Assembly (NCBI RefSeq): GCF_964340395.1
Contig: NC_135566.1
Location: 6,304,501 to 6,368,500 of the forward strand
Reading direction: 5' to 3'
Origin: Glandiceps talaboti
Lineage: Eukaryota > Hemichordata > Enteropneusta > Spengelidae
Length of the DNA stretch: 64,000 nucleotides
Below the pieces are notes generated by a model. The model had not been told where the DNA came from and ran no database searches. It saw only the letters and a list, made by a program, of their open reading frames with translations. The position numbers and the translations under genes were made by a program. Shown one piece after another: positions 26,201 to 37,608 of the stretch (its first letter is position 1; each line of letters begins with the position of its first letter).

Positions 26201-29200
26201 CTAGATCTACCCATGGTATTGAATTATCTGTTCACCCATTGAGATTTGATGCCATGGATAGGCACTAGACTAGTCAATCCTCATAGTGAAGTAACTGAAA
26301 GTTGATCGAAGGCCAACATAAAATACAATATATACCGGTAATGATTTTTTTCATATCCAAATTACCGAACTTTGTAGACAGCTTAGCCCTATACATAAAA
26401 TTGTATTTGGTTTCTAGTAAGCCTGCATCATACCCTAACAAATATAGTATAGGCTTTAATACAGTAAGATTAACTATCACATTCCCTGTGGAGATGAATC
26501 TTTGGTGTTATATAAGTCTACAAGCCTTAAACTCTGACGAAATCTTTCAGTCCTACATTTCTACACAGATTAGCACAGTCAACTAAAGTCCAGCACAATC
26601 AGTGAAGAACACAGAATTGAGATCAAAGATTGGTGTAACGATAAAAGCTGGTATTTACAAGTAAGAGAAACATGCACGGACTCCCAACCAATACACTTTG
26701 GAATCCTATTATGCTATACAGTCACAAAACAAATTAATCTTGAAACTATTCCATGAATTCAATTAGTTTGTTAGATTACAGTCAACTCAGTACTGTTAAA
26801 TCCTGTTTTAATTGTCCACCGCTGATAAAACAACATTCTGATCACTGCAATTTCTTTGGTTAGTCTTGATACTACAGGTGGTGGTATTGAATTGTCTCGT
26901 AACAACAGATCTTGAGATTCAGCGCACAGATAGCACTAGACTAACAATGGCTGTCTTTTTTGACGACAGATTCCCAAGCGCCTGACTACAAAACTTAAAC
27001 ATCCGCCACCTAAACAAGATATGGACACTTGGATACCGGCTGCTATTGGCTAAAAGTGATCACCTGACTTCTCACTGTATGTTTCCCTTGAGGTGATACC
27101 ATCATGATGTACATGATGTACATTAATTTGTGGTCAGCATAGACTTAATAATTACTTTAATCTATTGCATTGTTAATAGAACAATAATAACGAGGCAAGC
27201 TACACCAACAAGATTACCTAATGAGTGCTGGAGGTGACCAGTATATTACACCACATAACTACTTTGGCTTACCCAAACAATACAACGGTAATCAAGGGAA
27301 TGCTGCAGTGAAGGACTGCCTATGTCAACAGAACAAAAGCCTTCAGGTGTCTATTGTTCAAATGACAATTCCTGACACAATAGCTAGCTGAGAAGACACC
27401 AATGTTGTCTTAATCATACATATTGTGACCGCTACAAAAATAACGTCATTGAGATACACACTATTTGCATAGGCTGGACAAAAATAGTATGTGTGATTGA
27501 AAGATTTGAAAGTGAGGTTTTGAACTTTGAACTTTGAACTTTGAATGTCATAGGCAGCTTTATTCATATAGGAATCTAGCTGCCATAATTGAAAGTGGTA
27601 AAAGCTGAGTTTATCAGCTTTTACTTTGATTAAAATATCTTAGTAAAATTTTAATGCTGGTGCATGTCTTCTGTAACATTACAATCTGTCTTCTGGTATT
27701 GTTAGAAGAGTTGATTACATAGTAGGGATTTCCTGTATATTTTTTGGTATGTATCATAAATTATGTCATCGGATTATTTATAAGTTATAATCTTAATACC
27801 AGGTTTGAGTTCAGCTAATTGCAAGTGATAGTTAAGTATACATCAGTCAGTAAAACTGTGAGTAACTTTTAATATGCAGAAAAAAATTACATCCCCAAAA
27901 CAGATAATTTCAGCTTGTGGCCCTTTAAACCTTCAGGTTATCAGAATAACAACCTGTTTTCTATCTGTACACAGTTTTTGACTAAAATTACCCAAAATCT
28001 ATACTGTAATAAGTTCAATCATAACAAATGGAAACGGTAAAGATTGGAAATTTGGTTTGTGTGTGAGATGCAAACGAGACCAGTGTAAACAGATTAACTT
28101 TCACCTAAAACAGTTTCTTGGTTGAAAATGCAAGTAAAGTATTACAAAACTTTCTTCAACAAGAGGAGATATTTACGCAAAATCACAAAATCCGAAAGCG
28201 TCTACCAATATATGTTAGTATACTTACAACCAGTGCAATCGCTATTGCCTTCGCTCCAGATGGACCAAGACCATGATGCTTCATCACAAGATCAGCGTCT
28301 GTGATATGTCGTGAAAAATACGACACCGGTACCACGCCATTCATCTTACATGCTTCTATGTAGGTCGTTCTTCCCGATGCGTCGTATGATTCCCTCGTTT
28401 CTATTACGGATAAACAAATTAGTCAGATACAGACATCAACAAATGATGGGTCAGGAATCGAGAAATAAACACCCTCCGAACAGGTAGAATATTCCCAAAA
28501 AATATGAATTCAAGAAAGAAAAGAAAGAGATCTGTGATAGAAATAAAATGTACATCAATATGGGTACTACTGTGTTTCATTCACATCAAACATTGCATTC
28601 AAACATAAACAACAACAAAAACAACAACAACAAAACTGAAATACACATTTTAGTACACAGACATTTTTTTTGTTAATACAGTGATGCAGTGCATGTGAAA
28701 TGACAAATTGATCATTTACATTTTTTGAAAAGAATTAATATATAAAGATATATATTTACAAATATGATAATTATTAGAAAAGAAAGGAAAAAAAAATTAA
28801 AAGTCAATAAAATGTCATAAATATAACGACGTAGAAAAGTTATCATTTCGATTAAGTCAAGCATGCACACGAAAAACAACAATGAAATCTAATGATAATG
28901 TGGGATATCTTACTTCTGCGTAAAACTCCTGGAGGAAAGGCCAAATAAAAAGATGCGTATAGAAAGAATATATGAAATATTACATCAAACATCCTTCTGT
29001 CAAAGGTCAGAGTTCAGAGGTCAAGCTGTGGGACTAAACGCTGCTTTGGAATTAATTGTTAGTTCAATGTGGTTAGTTTGGCTAGAGAAATGTCATGAAC
29101 TGTGAAGGTGAAAGGTCACTTGGTTATTTGTGTCATCATTATAACTGTATACCAGACTATTGATAACCCTATTAGTTTAAGAGAAGGAAAAACAAAGGAT

Positions 29201-32200
29201 TTTATGTTATATAACTTAGAGGGATACAAAGAAAAGGCAGCTTATGTAGATTAATGGAAGAGTGTAAATAAAAAGTCAGGTAGAGAAAGAAGGAATTAGC
29301 TCACATTCAGAAACCTTCCCTGAGGCACAGTCTGTGTGCCTGAAGTAATTTAGAAGCAGTAACAGCAGTCGTCCGATTCATACACACATACCTCAGTGTC
29401 CTTGGCAACAAAAAGCTAGCTAGTAACTAGGGAAATTCAAACAAAACCGTTTCTGAGCAGAAATTGTACAATTTACAGAATATTTTTTCCCGTAAGTCAA
29501 CTTTTATATCATGCAAATAAATAAAATTGAACATGTTGGTCAGAATTCGAGACAGATAAGAGTTCATATTGAGTAATGCATTGTGTTTGTCGCATGAATA
29601 ATTTCACTCAGGTGTGTGTATCGGACAACTACAGTATACTGTAATGAGATGATTGTTATTAGTTCATTGACAATGACAGATCTGTCACCTGCGGCACCTT
29701 CTTACCAAAAATGCCACGAAGCAACATTTTTCTTTTTTTTCTAAAAAGCCTATCCTGACAACAGTTGGTAACTGAAGTTTAGAATTACTAGTATGGAAGA
29801 ATCAATGAATGAAAGGAACAGATGATTATTATTATTAAAATTCACAAAACTACACCCAAAGAAAACCCTGGAAGAAAAAAACTTCAATATTTACTTCAGA
29901 AAAACACTTTCAGTTGATTTATTAGAGAGAAAACACTCAGTTAATGACATCTGGGTTACTACATGCAGTTGTTAACGAGAAAACTTTTATTGAAAAACAA
30001 GAAAGGTGGCCAATCGACCGGATAAAGAAAATGGCTATATCTCACTGCAACAATCAATAAAAGTCATTATTGTAAAGCAAAGAAACTCCAAACAATAGCA
30101 TGCACGTAAACAAGCAAAGTCTATACAAAGAAAAAGTATTCTATGTCGTAGTAAGATATGTAATAGTACTAGCATGACTAGAGGAAAATGGTACTGACGT
30201 ATTCTTGATATGCATGAACGGGTATATGCTTTGAATAAATTACGTGTGTATGGAAAGCTCACTATCTCCAACAAAGGTTGACTTCATTATATATTCACAA
30301 TGGATTATAATTAGTTATCAAATATGTATGATCTTGCTATGAAATGTACACAATCATGAAAAATGAAAATGAAAATGGTCATTACTTATTAATGATATAT
30401 CACTATGATATTATGAATACAAAGCTGTCGATCTGGATTTTCCAAATATTGCAATAGATTTATTATTGTACTAACAAATTTTGATTCTCAGCACACAATT
30501 TCACTAAATTTTTTAAACTTAATTTATCAGGTATTTTTTTTACTTTTTTATGCATAAATTACATACCTTCGACCTCCAGATCTGTGTCCCAGCCACTCTC
30601 ACTCATTGCATCTTGGTCTGACGTTGCTCTTGTTCTTGTGTCTTCGGTATCACTGTCGACGTTATCTGATCGGTTCGATACTTTACTGTCAGGTCGTCCC
30701 TTAGCAGACCCTGATCGACTTCCTGGTCTGCTGATTGTCTAAGGAGAAAAACGGAATGACGACATTCTGATAAATAAACAAAATTTCATCACGAGTCACA
30801 CAATACATCAACTGTTAGTGTTACCTGACTCTGTTGACAAAACAGTCTTAAATTACTTTCTATATATGCATTAAAACAGTCATCTTTGGAAATCATAAAA
30901 AATGCATGTAAGCTCACCTGTCTAAAACTCTGATCAACATAAATATCAACACCAAATAGAAAGCAAATATACAACAAACAGCATGTACTATTCTCCCAAA
31001 TTTTTCTTCGATCAGCCAAAAAAACACAAGTAACAACTAACATAAGGGGTCTTGTCCCTATAAATACCTTCACTAATAAATTCTATAATAATTATAGAAA
31101 ACAATATTAATTGAAGTTTTTTTTTTAAACCACCCAGCTGTGTAAATGCACATTAGGCTAAGAATGTAGAAATGTGGAAATGAAAATGACAAAAATGTAC
31201 ACAAGATAGTTTTGGGATTCAATTCAAAATATTTTTGAGTAAGTAGACATTTTATGTTATTTCAAAATGTGGATTTTACCTGGCTAAAAAAATATGTACC
31301 GAGTGATGGCGTCTGTTTTCAGGACCATTATAAAGATATTTCTTAATCATCTTAATATTGAAATTGAGCAGAAATTTAATTAATCAATTATTCTACACCT
31401 TAGGGGTGAGATCAACAGTTTAATGTAGGATAAAGATAATTTTTTTTAGTTAGGTCTCAGACCCCCTTCCCCACTCCCTCCACCCCTACCTACTTCTAAC
31501 TTCATAGGCCAAAATTGACAGAACAATTACTTTCAAAACAGTATGTAGCACTATAGTCTATGAATATAAAGTCAGTATGTAGTGGGAAAAACATGCTATT
31601 TTAGTGCCATGCCTTTACTATTATAGTAAAATTCTACCATTTCTCTATCTAATGACATTTTTTCAAAACAATTTGTATTTAAGGGTACAGATTCCATTAA
31701 AACTAACATGTTTATAACCTCGCCATCCCCAAACTAAAAGAATTTAGTTTTTTAAATCCTACTTTGAACTCTTGATCTCACTCCTGTGAGCACTGTCATA
31801 CAACATTGTCCTATTTATGCAATTCTACATGACAATGCATGCTGCTCCTAGTTGTTATTGTGTCAGTGGTAACATAACACTCTGACTTGCAAGAATGTGT
31901 GTGTATGTTAAACGTGAAGGGATGTGTCTACCAATGACATGTAATTTAAATCTGGCATTCAAAATAAGACAGTTTTACAGCACATTGCAGGTTAACCATT
32001 CACTGGCCCTAGTTGATACAACTATGCAGAAACCAAAATAGAAATTACACATAGCAAGATTAAATGAATATAGTTTCTTGTTACATTTTGTCTATTAAAT
32101 GAAATAAACTAACAGGGCCGCCACCATGCAGACATCAATTGCAGATGTCAAACATTGGTGCCCACTTGTCTGTGTCTACTTGTAGTACCTTTACATTATT

Positions 32201-35039
32201 TACTTCATTCAGACTAAATGTAGCAAGAACTTGCAGTCTTGCTACATATATCTTAAAGTGATACATGTTTAGATTTTTATTGGTTTCTGCATGGTTGTAT
32301 CAAAGAGTCAGTGAACCTGCAATATGCTGTAGTATCAGTGTTCTTTCTGAAAAAAATATTACTAAGTGCAAACTTTTCAGCGTCTTCTTCACATATTGAA
32401 AATCATATTTCATATCAAATTTGATACTTTGATTTCATCCAAAAATGATATTATAACAGTCAGCAGACAACAAATACTCACACATCCTGCTCTCGAACTG
32501 GCAACTACAGAATCAACTCCCAATTACCACAAGAATCAAACCCTTCCCTTTTCACATATTTAACCCACATGAGTTCAGCCACCATGGTGCTAGAATGGAA
32601 TCCATGCAGATGAGGCTGGGAAAACAAGAAAATCCCTATCCACATGGATTCCAGGCTATCATGGTGCATACTATTGCTCAAGTACCATATAGAAATTTGA
32701 CACGCATCAAAAACGTGAAACAGAAAAAAAATCGCAATCTGCTCAGCTAGATACATTTACAATTTAAGTCTGGTTAATTTTCATGTCTGGAGATTGAGAT
32801 TTGTTCTCTTGAATTTCTTCTTTACAGTATTTAAAGTCAAACTATTATTAATTTTAGCAAAATATGACAGACAAAAATATTAAAACCAGACATGAGTTCA
32901 ATTTTGTTGTCTGGATTGAAAGTACATATTATTGTACATATTATTTTTCTGAACTGTTTATTTGGAATGTAACATAATAGTTCTTACAATAAAAAGTATT
33001 TTTAATAACATTTCATAAATACTTTAATCTACCAAAAAAGTATTCAAATGAGTCTTTAAACATGAAAAGAGTATCACTAAAAAGGTTACCATAAATTTAT
33101 TGACATCATTATGATGTATGCATCATCTAAATTTAATTTGAATTATTTCACATGAAGACATATATCTATGGATAATGGATATGACAGAAACAGAATATTT
33201 GTCTTGACAAATATGGTACTATTATAACATTGCTACACTTTATTGTCTGACTCAAAAAAGATTGTACTTACATTGATAATTTCATGGTCCTGCTAAATAG
33301 AAATCTTACCAACAGTGCTATGCTACATTTCATTGTCTGACTCAACAAAAATCTTACTAACATTGCTACATTTTATCATCTGACTCAACAAAAATCTTAC
33401 TAACATTGCTACATTTTATCATCTGACTCAACAAAAATCTTACTAACATTGCTACATTTTGTTTTCATGCATGACCATTATCTAATCAGGTCATCATCAA
33501 ATTATATACATTGTAATGACATATATTTTCTGAGGCAATCAATGGAATGAAATGAAGTAATTGTCCTTCAGTTTTTATTTATGACTGACAATACAATGTA
33601 GCAATATTGATAAGATTTTTGTCATGACACATTTGTTTCTTCTCAACTGGATTCAATTGTATTACATCTCAATTTTCAGATAAAACATTGATCAAATAAT
33701 AGTCTCTTAAAAAATATCACAAAAAATATCACAAAAAAATAATTTTTTATAATGTTTTCATACATCCTAGCTTACTAACAATTTTAATAGGTATGGCTAA
33801 ACAAACATAAAATATTCATTTATTTCATTACAGCAAAGGTCCTTGAAAATTGAGAGAATATAACAGAAATGAATATCTCATACATAAGGGATATTGTCAA
33901 CAAATACATTTTCAATATTCAAAAAAAAAAAAAAAAAAGGGGGGGGGGGAGAGATAAAAAGAAAAGTAAGCTGAATTTAAATTCATGCTCAGTCAATGTA
34001 ATGATAAATATATGGTATGCAGTCAAAAATTTAAGAAAACATTGTGTTTGGAAGAACAATTTACTTTGGTCTAATAGTTTACCAAAACAGGTGATGTTTT
34101 TCTCTATTTAATAAACGAATCGTTGAAGGACTTGGGCCTTTCTTAATATGAATGGAACGTGTCCTATGGGGCATGGGGGTGGAACTCAGAAGGACATGTA
34201 TGACAAAGAAATATAACACTTTAAGTCGACCTGACAAGAACTTGAAGAAGTGACCTTTCCTGTACTCTATGATCTACTTGTACTTAGTGAATTTATAGAT
34301 ATACTAATTACAATGTGTTTGGCGGGGAAATCACATTCAACGATCAGTGAGTTGTTCCCTAACTGCTGTCAATCAAATAAGAGCAGTTGTTCACGGGGAA
34401 AAGTTTAACTTTTTTTTTCATTCACCAAAGTAAAATAAACGAAGTGCTCTAGGTGTGCAGGTTCAAATTTAAATGTATCTCCTTTTTAGCGACTATAACG
34501 TTATATAAATTAACAGTTCGGTGTCTGTGCAGTGACGAAATACTTGACATGTCGTTGATATTAAACTAAGATGTGTAATCAAGTGATATGTTAATATCAC
34601 ATTATCAGCCATCTATGCACAGTTTATTTAAAAATATATATATATTTGGTTTTGAAGAACGCCAGTCAATGAAAGAAATTGAAACGGACCATTATTTCAA
34701 AACCCCGAAATCAAATTATTTCATTTCTGAATTATACTTTCATGGTGTAAGTTTCCATGGGGATATTTTGCCATTTCACACCCGAGATAAAATCTTGCAA
34801 GTCACAAAGACGAAAACGTCAGGTCGTTTTCACACCTTGTATAGAGGTAACTCAATTATGACAACAACTGTGATTTTCAGTGACATTACCTTTCTGCTGT
34901 CGCTTATACTTCCACGGCTTTTAGCTCTACTTGGAGCTCTGCTGCCTAATACACTTCCTCTTCTACTATCTGACTTTTCATCTTTTCCGATCCCCGTTGT
35001 CAGTCCACCGTCTGGTGTGGGAGTACGTTCTCGCCCCAT
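18898..35039 (-). CDS. LRRC74A: LRRC74-like leucine-rich repeat protein with C-terminal EF-hands, complete (540 aa, 12 exons)
   Basis: The cellular role of this family is poorly known; leucine-rich repeats suggest protein binding and EF-hands suggest Ca2+ response. Coding exons in transcript order: 35039-34890, 30738-30567, 28400-28228, 25313-25206, 24562-24419, 24070-23903, 22624-22509, 21868-21790, 21357-21262, 20733-20491, 19197-19112 and 18985-18898. They total 1623 nt with consistent phases. Residues 1-107 are Ser/Arg-rich and probably disordered. Residues 120-165 hold the family block ACKMNGVVPVSYFSRHITD then KHHGLGPSGAKAIAIAL. About eight ribonuclease-inhibitor-type repeats (LNLSDNWLDAEGG, LDLSWNHIRRKGA and similar) follow to about 400. 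A Lys-rich linker leads to EF-hands at 466-477 (DKDGSMSVSYDE) and 502-513 (DRDGDGDINYRQ). The start ATG has A at -3 and G at +4. The last exon is the least certain. Confidence 0.88.
19112..19197 (-). CDS. LRRC74A: LRRC74-like exon 11 (EF-hand 2)
   Basis: 28 codons plus two bases: MTPDEVEMLIAEL and DRDGDGDINY; acceptor ttacag, donor gtatgg. Loop position 12, encoded across the next junction, is not Glu in either possible join. Confidence 0.92.
19975..20189. mobile_element. Possible piggyBac-like MITE flanked by TTAA
   Basis: TTAA plus ccctttcatgact on the left and agtattgaaggggt plus TTAA on the right form an imperfect inverted pair. The roughly 207-bp interior has no open frame. It lies in intron 10 of the LRRC74-like gene. 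Confidence 0.4.
20491..20733 (-). CDS. LRRC74A: LRRC74-like exon 10 (linker and EF-hand 1)
   Basis: 81 codons, phase 0. The Lys-rich segment EEKKKKPKVNPMQKLQKYI leads into VDFFNKFDKDGSMSVSYDEF. The Ca2+ loop has D, D, S, S and E at positions 1, 3, 5, 9 and 12. Confidence 0.95.
20836..20895. repeat. (GTTT)n / (CTGT)n microsatellite
   Basis: About seven GTTT units then ctgtcggtctgtcggt variants. They are followed by ttagcaggatatctgaaata, resembling microsatellite-associated repeats dispersed in invertebrate genomes. Confidence 0.85.
21262..21357 (-). CDS. LRRC74A: LRRC74-like exon 9 (leucine-rich repeat)
   Basis: 32 codons: LGKNPMQTAGCYAVIKAI then NTTIENLDFS; acceptor tttcag, donor gtaagt. 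Confidence 0.95.
21790..21868 (-). CDS. LRRC74A: LRRC74-like exon 8 (leucine-rich repeat)
   Basis: 79 nt completing the phase-2 codon: NNRISPEGAVLLAKGL then NETLKVLK. The donor gttggt is weak, but this end gives the continuous KVLK-LGKNPMQTAG expected for the family. Confidence 0.9.
22509..22624 (-). CDS. LRRC74A: LRRC74-like exon 7 (leucine-rich repeat)
   Basis: 38 codons plus two bases: LRKVDLSWNGLGNEGAAAI then LKVNNSLEEIDL; acceptor gtag, donor gtgaga. Confidence 0.95.
22955..23330. repeat. TG-rich low-complexity region with (TG)n core at 23171-23217
   Basis: TGTGTA/TATGAG variants surround about 23 TG units in intron 6 of the LRRC74-like gene, where the transcript carries CA repeats. 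The long His/Thr frames here are repeat artefacts. Confidence 0.95.
23903..24070 (-). CDS. LRRC74A: LRRC74-like exon 6 (two leucine-rich repeats)
   Basis: 56 codons, phase 0: IEYLNLSRNEFSEPAG and IRHLDLSWNHIRRKGA; acceptor ttacag, donor gtaagtt. Confidence 0.95.
24419..24562 (-). CDS. LRRC74A: LRRC74-like exon 5 (leucine-rich repeats)
   Basis: 48 codons, phase 0: DLSDNRLGDDGAKAMSEML then LTHITLAGNGFGDKSAEGF; acceptor gatag, donor gtaaga. Confidence 0.95.
24605..24800. repeat. Degenerate tandem repeat, about 65 bp, three copies
   Basis: Units share gcaatggggatgtaccctag, aggtact and tatataggt; intron 4 of the LRRC74-like gene. Confidence 0.6.
25206..25313 (-). CDS. LRRC74A: LRRC74-like exon 4 (leucine-rich repeat)
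   Basis: 36 codons, phase 0: ANTTILKLNLSDNWLDAEGG then IAIAEMLKENCYVAEL, a repeat with the LxLxxNxL core. Confidence 0.95.
27510..27546. repeat. (GAACTTT)n short tandem repeat
   Basis: Four near-exact units of seven bases in intron 3 of the LRRC74-like gene. Confidence 0.85.
28228..28400 (-). CDS. LRRC74A: LRRC74-like exon 3, conserved N-terminal block
   Basis: Phase 1 entry, 57 full codons; acceptor aatag, donor gtaagta. Encodes TYIEACKMNGVVPVSYF and KHHGLGPSGAKAIAIALV, the most diagnostic part of the family. Confidence 0.92.
28611..28635. repeat. (AAC)n microsatellite
   Basis: Short interrupted AAC tract in intron 2 of the LRRC74-like gene. Confidence 0.8.
28914..28928 (-). other. Candidate 15-nt microexon of the LRRC74-like gene
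   Basis: On the minus strand cctttcctccag precedes and gtaagata follows the 15 bases 28928-28914. Inclusion between exons 2 and 3 keeps the frame and changes VE-E-TRES to VE-GVLRRK-TRES. No transcript evidence is available. Confidence 0.4.
30567..30738 (-). CDS. LRRC74A: LRRC74-like exon 2
   Basis: 57 codons plus one base, TISRPGSRSGSAKGRPDSK to GWDTDLEVE; acceptor cttag, donor gtatgt. It is rich in Ser, Asp and Thr and ends in the acidic DTDLE segment that precedes the family core. Confidence 0.85.
31403..31784. mobile_element. MITE-like element, family B, copy 1
   Basis: The left end ggggtgagatcaacagttta, followed by atgtaggat, pairs imperfectly with the right end (tttgaactcttgatctcact, ending 31784). 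The interior matches 42540-42850 (ctcagaccccc, tatgaatataaagtcagtat, atttactattata). It lies in intron 1 of the LRRC74-like gene. Confidence 0.6.
31976..32331. mobile_element. MITE-like element with TA flanks, family A, copy 1
   Basis: Ends TA-cagcacattgcaggtt and aacctgcaatatgctg-TA are inverse copies. The pairing extends to atacaactatgcagaaacca against tggtttctgcatggttgtat. The interior matches 60772-60960 (tcattcagactaaatgtagca). The TA flanks fit a Tc1/mariner-derived MITE. Confidence 0.7.
33224..33462. repeat. 43-bp tandem repeat, about four copies
   Basis: Unit attgctacattttatcatct plus gactcaacaaaaatcttactaac. The last three units are nearly identical and the first is diverged; intron 1 of the LRRC74-like gene, by position 1.6 kb after exon 1's donor. 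Confidence 0.9.
33920..33949. repeat. Poly-A / poly-G homopolymer junction
   Basis: About 18 A followed directly by about 10 G. Confidence 0.9.
34890..35039 (-). CDS. LRRC74A: LRRC74-like exon 1 (start codon)
   Basis: 50 codons, MGRERTPTPDGG to SRGSISDSRK, then donor gtaatg. Ser/Arg-rich and probably unstructured. The ATG at 35039-35037 lies in the context atcATGG. Intron 1 (4.15 kb) follows. Confidence 0.8.
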
Positions 35040-35436
35040 GATGTTTTCGTGGTGGTTGAAACCCCACTACACTATACTAAAGCCCTCCAATATGGCGTTG
35101 TGTACGTTGGAGTTGCCATGGTCAATTTGCATCAGTATTTGCATAGATAATTGATCCAAAGTTTTGGTGTTTATAGCGCCCTCTTGAGTTGAGAATACGA
35201 ATACGCACATTCAAGTTATACGACAGGATGTTGCTCTACTGAGCACTGAGCTTTCTACTTCATGAAGTATAGAAAATTATTGTACATAGGAAGAATAAGG
35301 GACTATTGGTCAAGACGATGCACAAGGGAGGGAGAACTTTATGGGAAGTGACTAGAACTGTACAAAAAAGAAACAAATTCACCCTTTACTAAATATGGCG
35401 AGGTCGCCCCAAAATATGATACAAGAGTATTTCGGA

Positions 35437-35605
35437 TTTGATCAATCTGATCCCTGAATCTGATGTGGTGAAAGCGGCTAAATTTTTTATTTATTGTTCC
35501 GAGTGATCGCCGCCTTCCCACAGAACGATGGAAATAGAGGTTAAAAGAAAGCATTTAGCCGCTTTCGTCACATCAGATTTTAATCAGATTGGGATTCATT
35601 GATAA
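35437..35605. mobile_element. Foldback element 5' of the LRRC74-like gene
   Basis: The left arm (aatctgatgtggtgaaagcg then gctaaat, to 35483) pairs with the right arm (atttagccgctttcgtcaca then tcagatt, from 35553). The outer parts atcaatctgat and atcagattggga also pair. It is about 400 bp from the start codon. Confidence 0.6.
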
Positions 35606-35979
35606 AAGTAACAAATCATGTCCAAGTTGTCCCCATTTTGTGGTCATCACAATCCCCAAGCGAGGATCGGAGAGGAGACTTGTATGGGGCACCTCGAGTG
35701 TGACGCCATGCAGTATGCAATAGTTATAGAAGGCAAACTTGTCATTGAAGTGCCAACAATGTCATTGATAGTTAACGAGTGTGCAGACAGTTTCATTGTT
35801 TAAAAATTACTAAAATATTGTTTCATTTCAAGTTAAACTTGTGACTGCCGTTCTAGTTAGTTTTCTGGTATTGTTTGAAGAGTGATTTTCAATTTTGTTG
35901 GCTTTTAACAATTATGAAACTTATATCCAAAGGTACTAGCCAGGAACAAATTTCACATCCCAAAAGTACACAATATTTG

Positions 35980-36062
35980 TACACAACAAATCCATTAAAA
36001 GTAATCGTTTTTGTGTGGATGAGAACTAAAATGGCTTTAAAAAACTCCCACCCCTAAAGTAA
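35980..36062. mobile_element. Fragment of family B element
   Basis: tccattaaaagtaatcg and gatgagaactaaaatggctt match the right part of the copy at 42850-42910 (gatgagaactaaaatggttt). Confidence 0.5.
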
Positions 36063-36995
36063 AAGAAAAATTAGTTTTCATCACACATTGAGCTATGTCC
36101 TTTATGTGCATAGGGGCGAGTAGTATTTCTCAGATTGTTGTTTTGCTTGTCTATAGGCTAAATATACAAACGTTTTGACTTGCATATTTTCCCTACCTTT
36201 ATGGAAAGAACATCGTTCGCGTTAATATAGTATAGAGTGCCATTGATACATTTGTAGTAGCAGGATTCGTGTGATATTTTCCTTAGGAAAACAACAACAA
36301 TCTAAGCAATAATACCTTAATACAGTCCCTACGTTTATGTGCATGATTGTGTATGTGGCGTCAATGATTACTAACTTTTTTTTAAATGTGAACGTGAGAG
36401 GGCGCAGTAGGATGGCCTATCGTCTGGACTATGCAGTGCACAGTGACCGTGTGACGAAAGTTGTAAGTTTGGTATTTTTCCACACAGACACTTGAACCGA
36501 TGATGAAAATGTGAATAAAACAGTATAATGTACACCAGGTTTCATGTTGTGTTAGTGTCTAATTTTGAATAACATAAGAGAATATATCTTGAGAATGCAT
36601 ACTGTAGTAGATCGGATAGCATACATACTCAAAATATATGTTCCATTCAAAGACAGACACCGACACGATAGAACTATACATGTATACTGTTTTGTTCATA
36701 TTTGCATAGATATCTGTTCTAGTGCCCGTGTGCTATTTCCCGTATTTTTCCTATAAATTTCACTCTTATCGAACGGGACTTCATGTACATGTATGTCGGA
36801 TGACTAGACAGTAGACATTCTTCGCGATGTGGGTGGTACTGTTCCATAGTGTATTATACCAAGGAAGGCATTTAAGGCATGCCATGCCAACTGATCAAGT
36901 CCAAGAAATCTGTGCCCTTCCACATCACTGGCTTCAGTAGACTGTATAGAATTTAAAAAATCCATCTTGTAACATAATATAACATATTTATTGCA

Positions 36996-36996
<1 letters not shown>

Positions 36997-37049
<53 letters not shown>

Positions 37050-37050
37050 C
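36997..37050. repeat. (AAC)n microsatellite
   Basis: About 18 uninterrupted AAC units. Confidence 0.95.
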
Positions 37051-37608
37051 GAAGTAATCACAGATGTCATGTTTGCCAGAAAGAACTGTCATTAAGTGTG
37101 GGTCGCAATGCAATGAACGCCAATGCTCTGATGTGTACCTTCTATCCATATATATGTGTGAGGACACTCGCGTAGATAAGTTTCAAACTATTCCGCACGT
37201 ATAGCCATGTTCTATATCATTGATCAGGAGTCACTGAGTGTTTGCTTATCGATAGCAATATTTCACAGTCACTTGTAAGCTAAAGGTCAACTCATGCAAT
37301 TCCAAGTAGAAAATATTTTGAATATAAAGCTATTTTAGAACATTCCTTTACAATCCTCTCCTGATAATCATGTTTTAGTTACGCTGTTAACATTTTGTAA
37401 AGATTATTTCACCAAGAAATGGACCAAAGACAATGATAGACAAGACTCAAAGCTCAGAACTTACAAATTGTTACACAATAAGATACAAACAGCCAATTAT
37501 CTTTAAATTATGAAAAATAGAAAAGAAGTTGGTTTAATTTCAAGAATTAGACTGAGCTCAACATGATCTACAAATTGAAATTGGAAGACATAAAAAACCA
37601 GAAAAAGA

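Noticed and set aside
34588-35154. 188-codon plus-strand frame
   Set aside because: Antisense to LRRC74-like exon 1, whose minus-strand reading fits the gene model; no domain on the plus strand.
35618-35803. 61-codon frame beginning MSKLSPFCGHHNPQAR
   Set aside because: No recognisable family, no good donor site and only moderate length; kept as intergenic.
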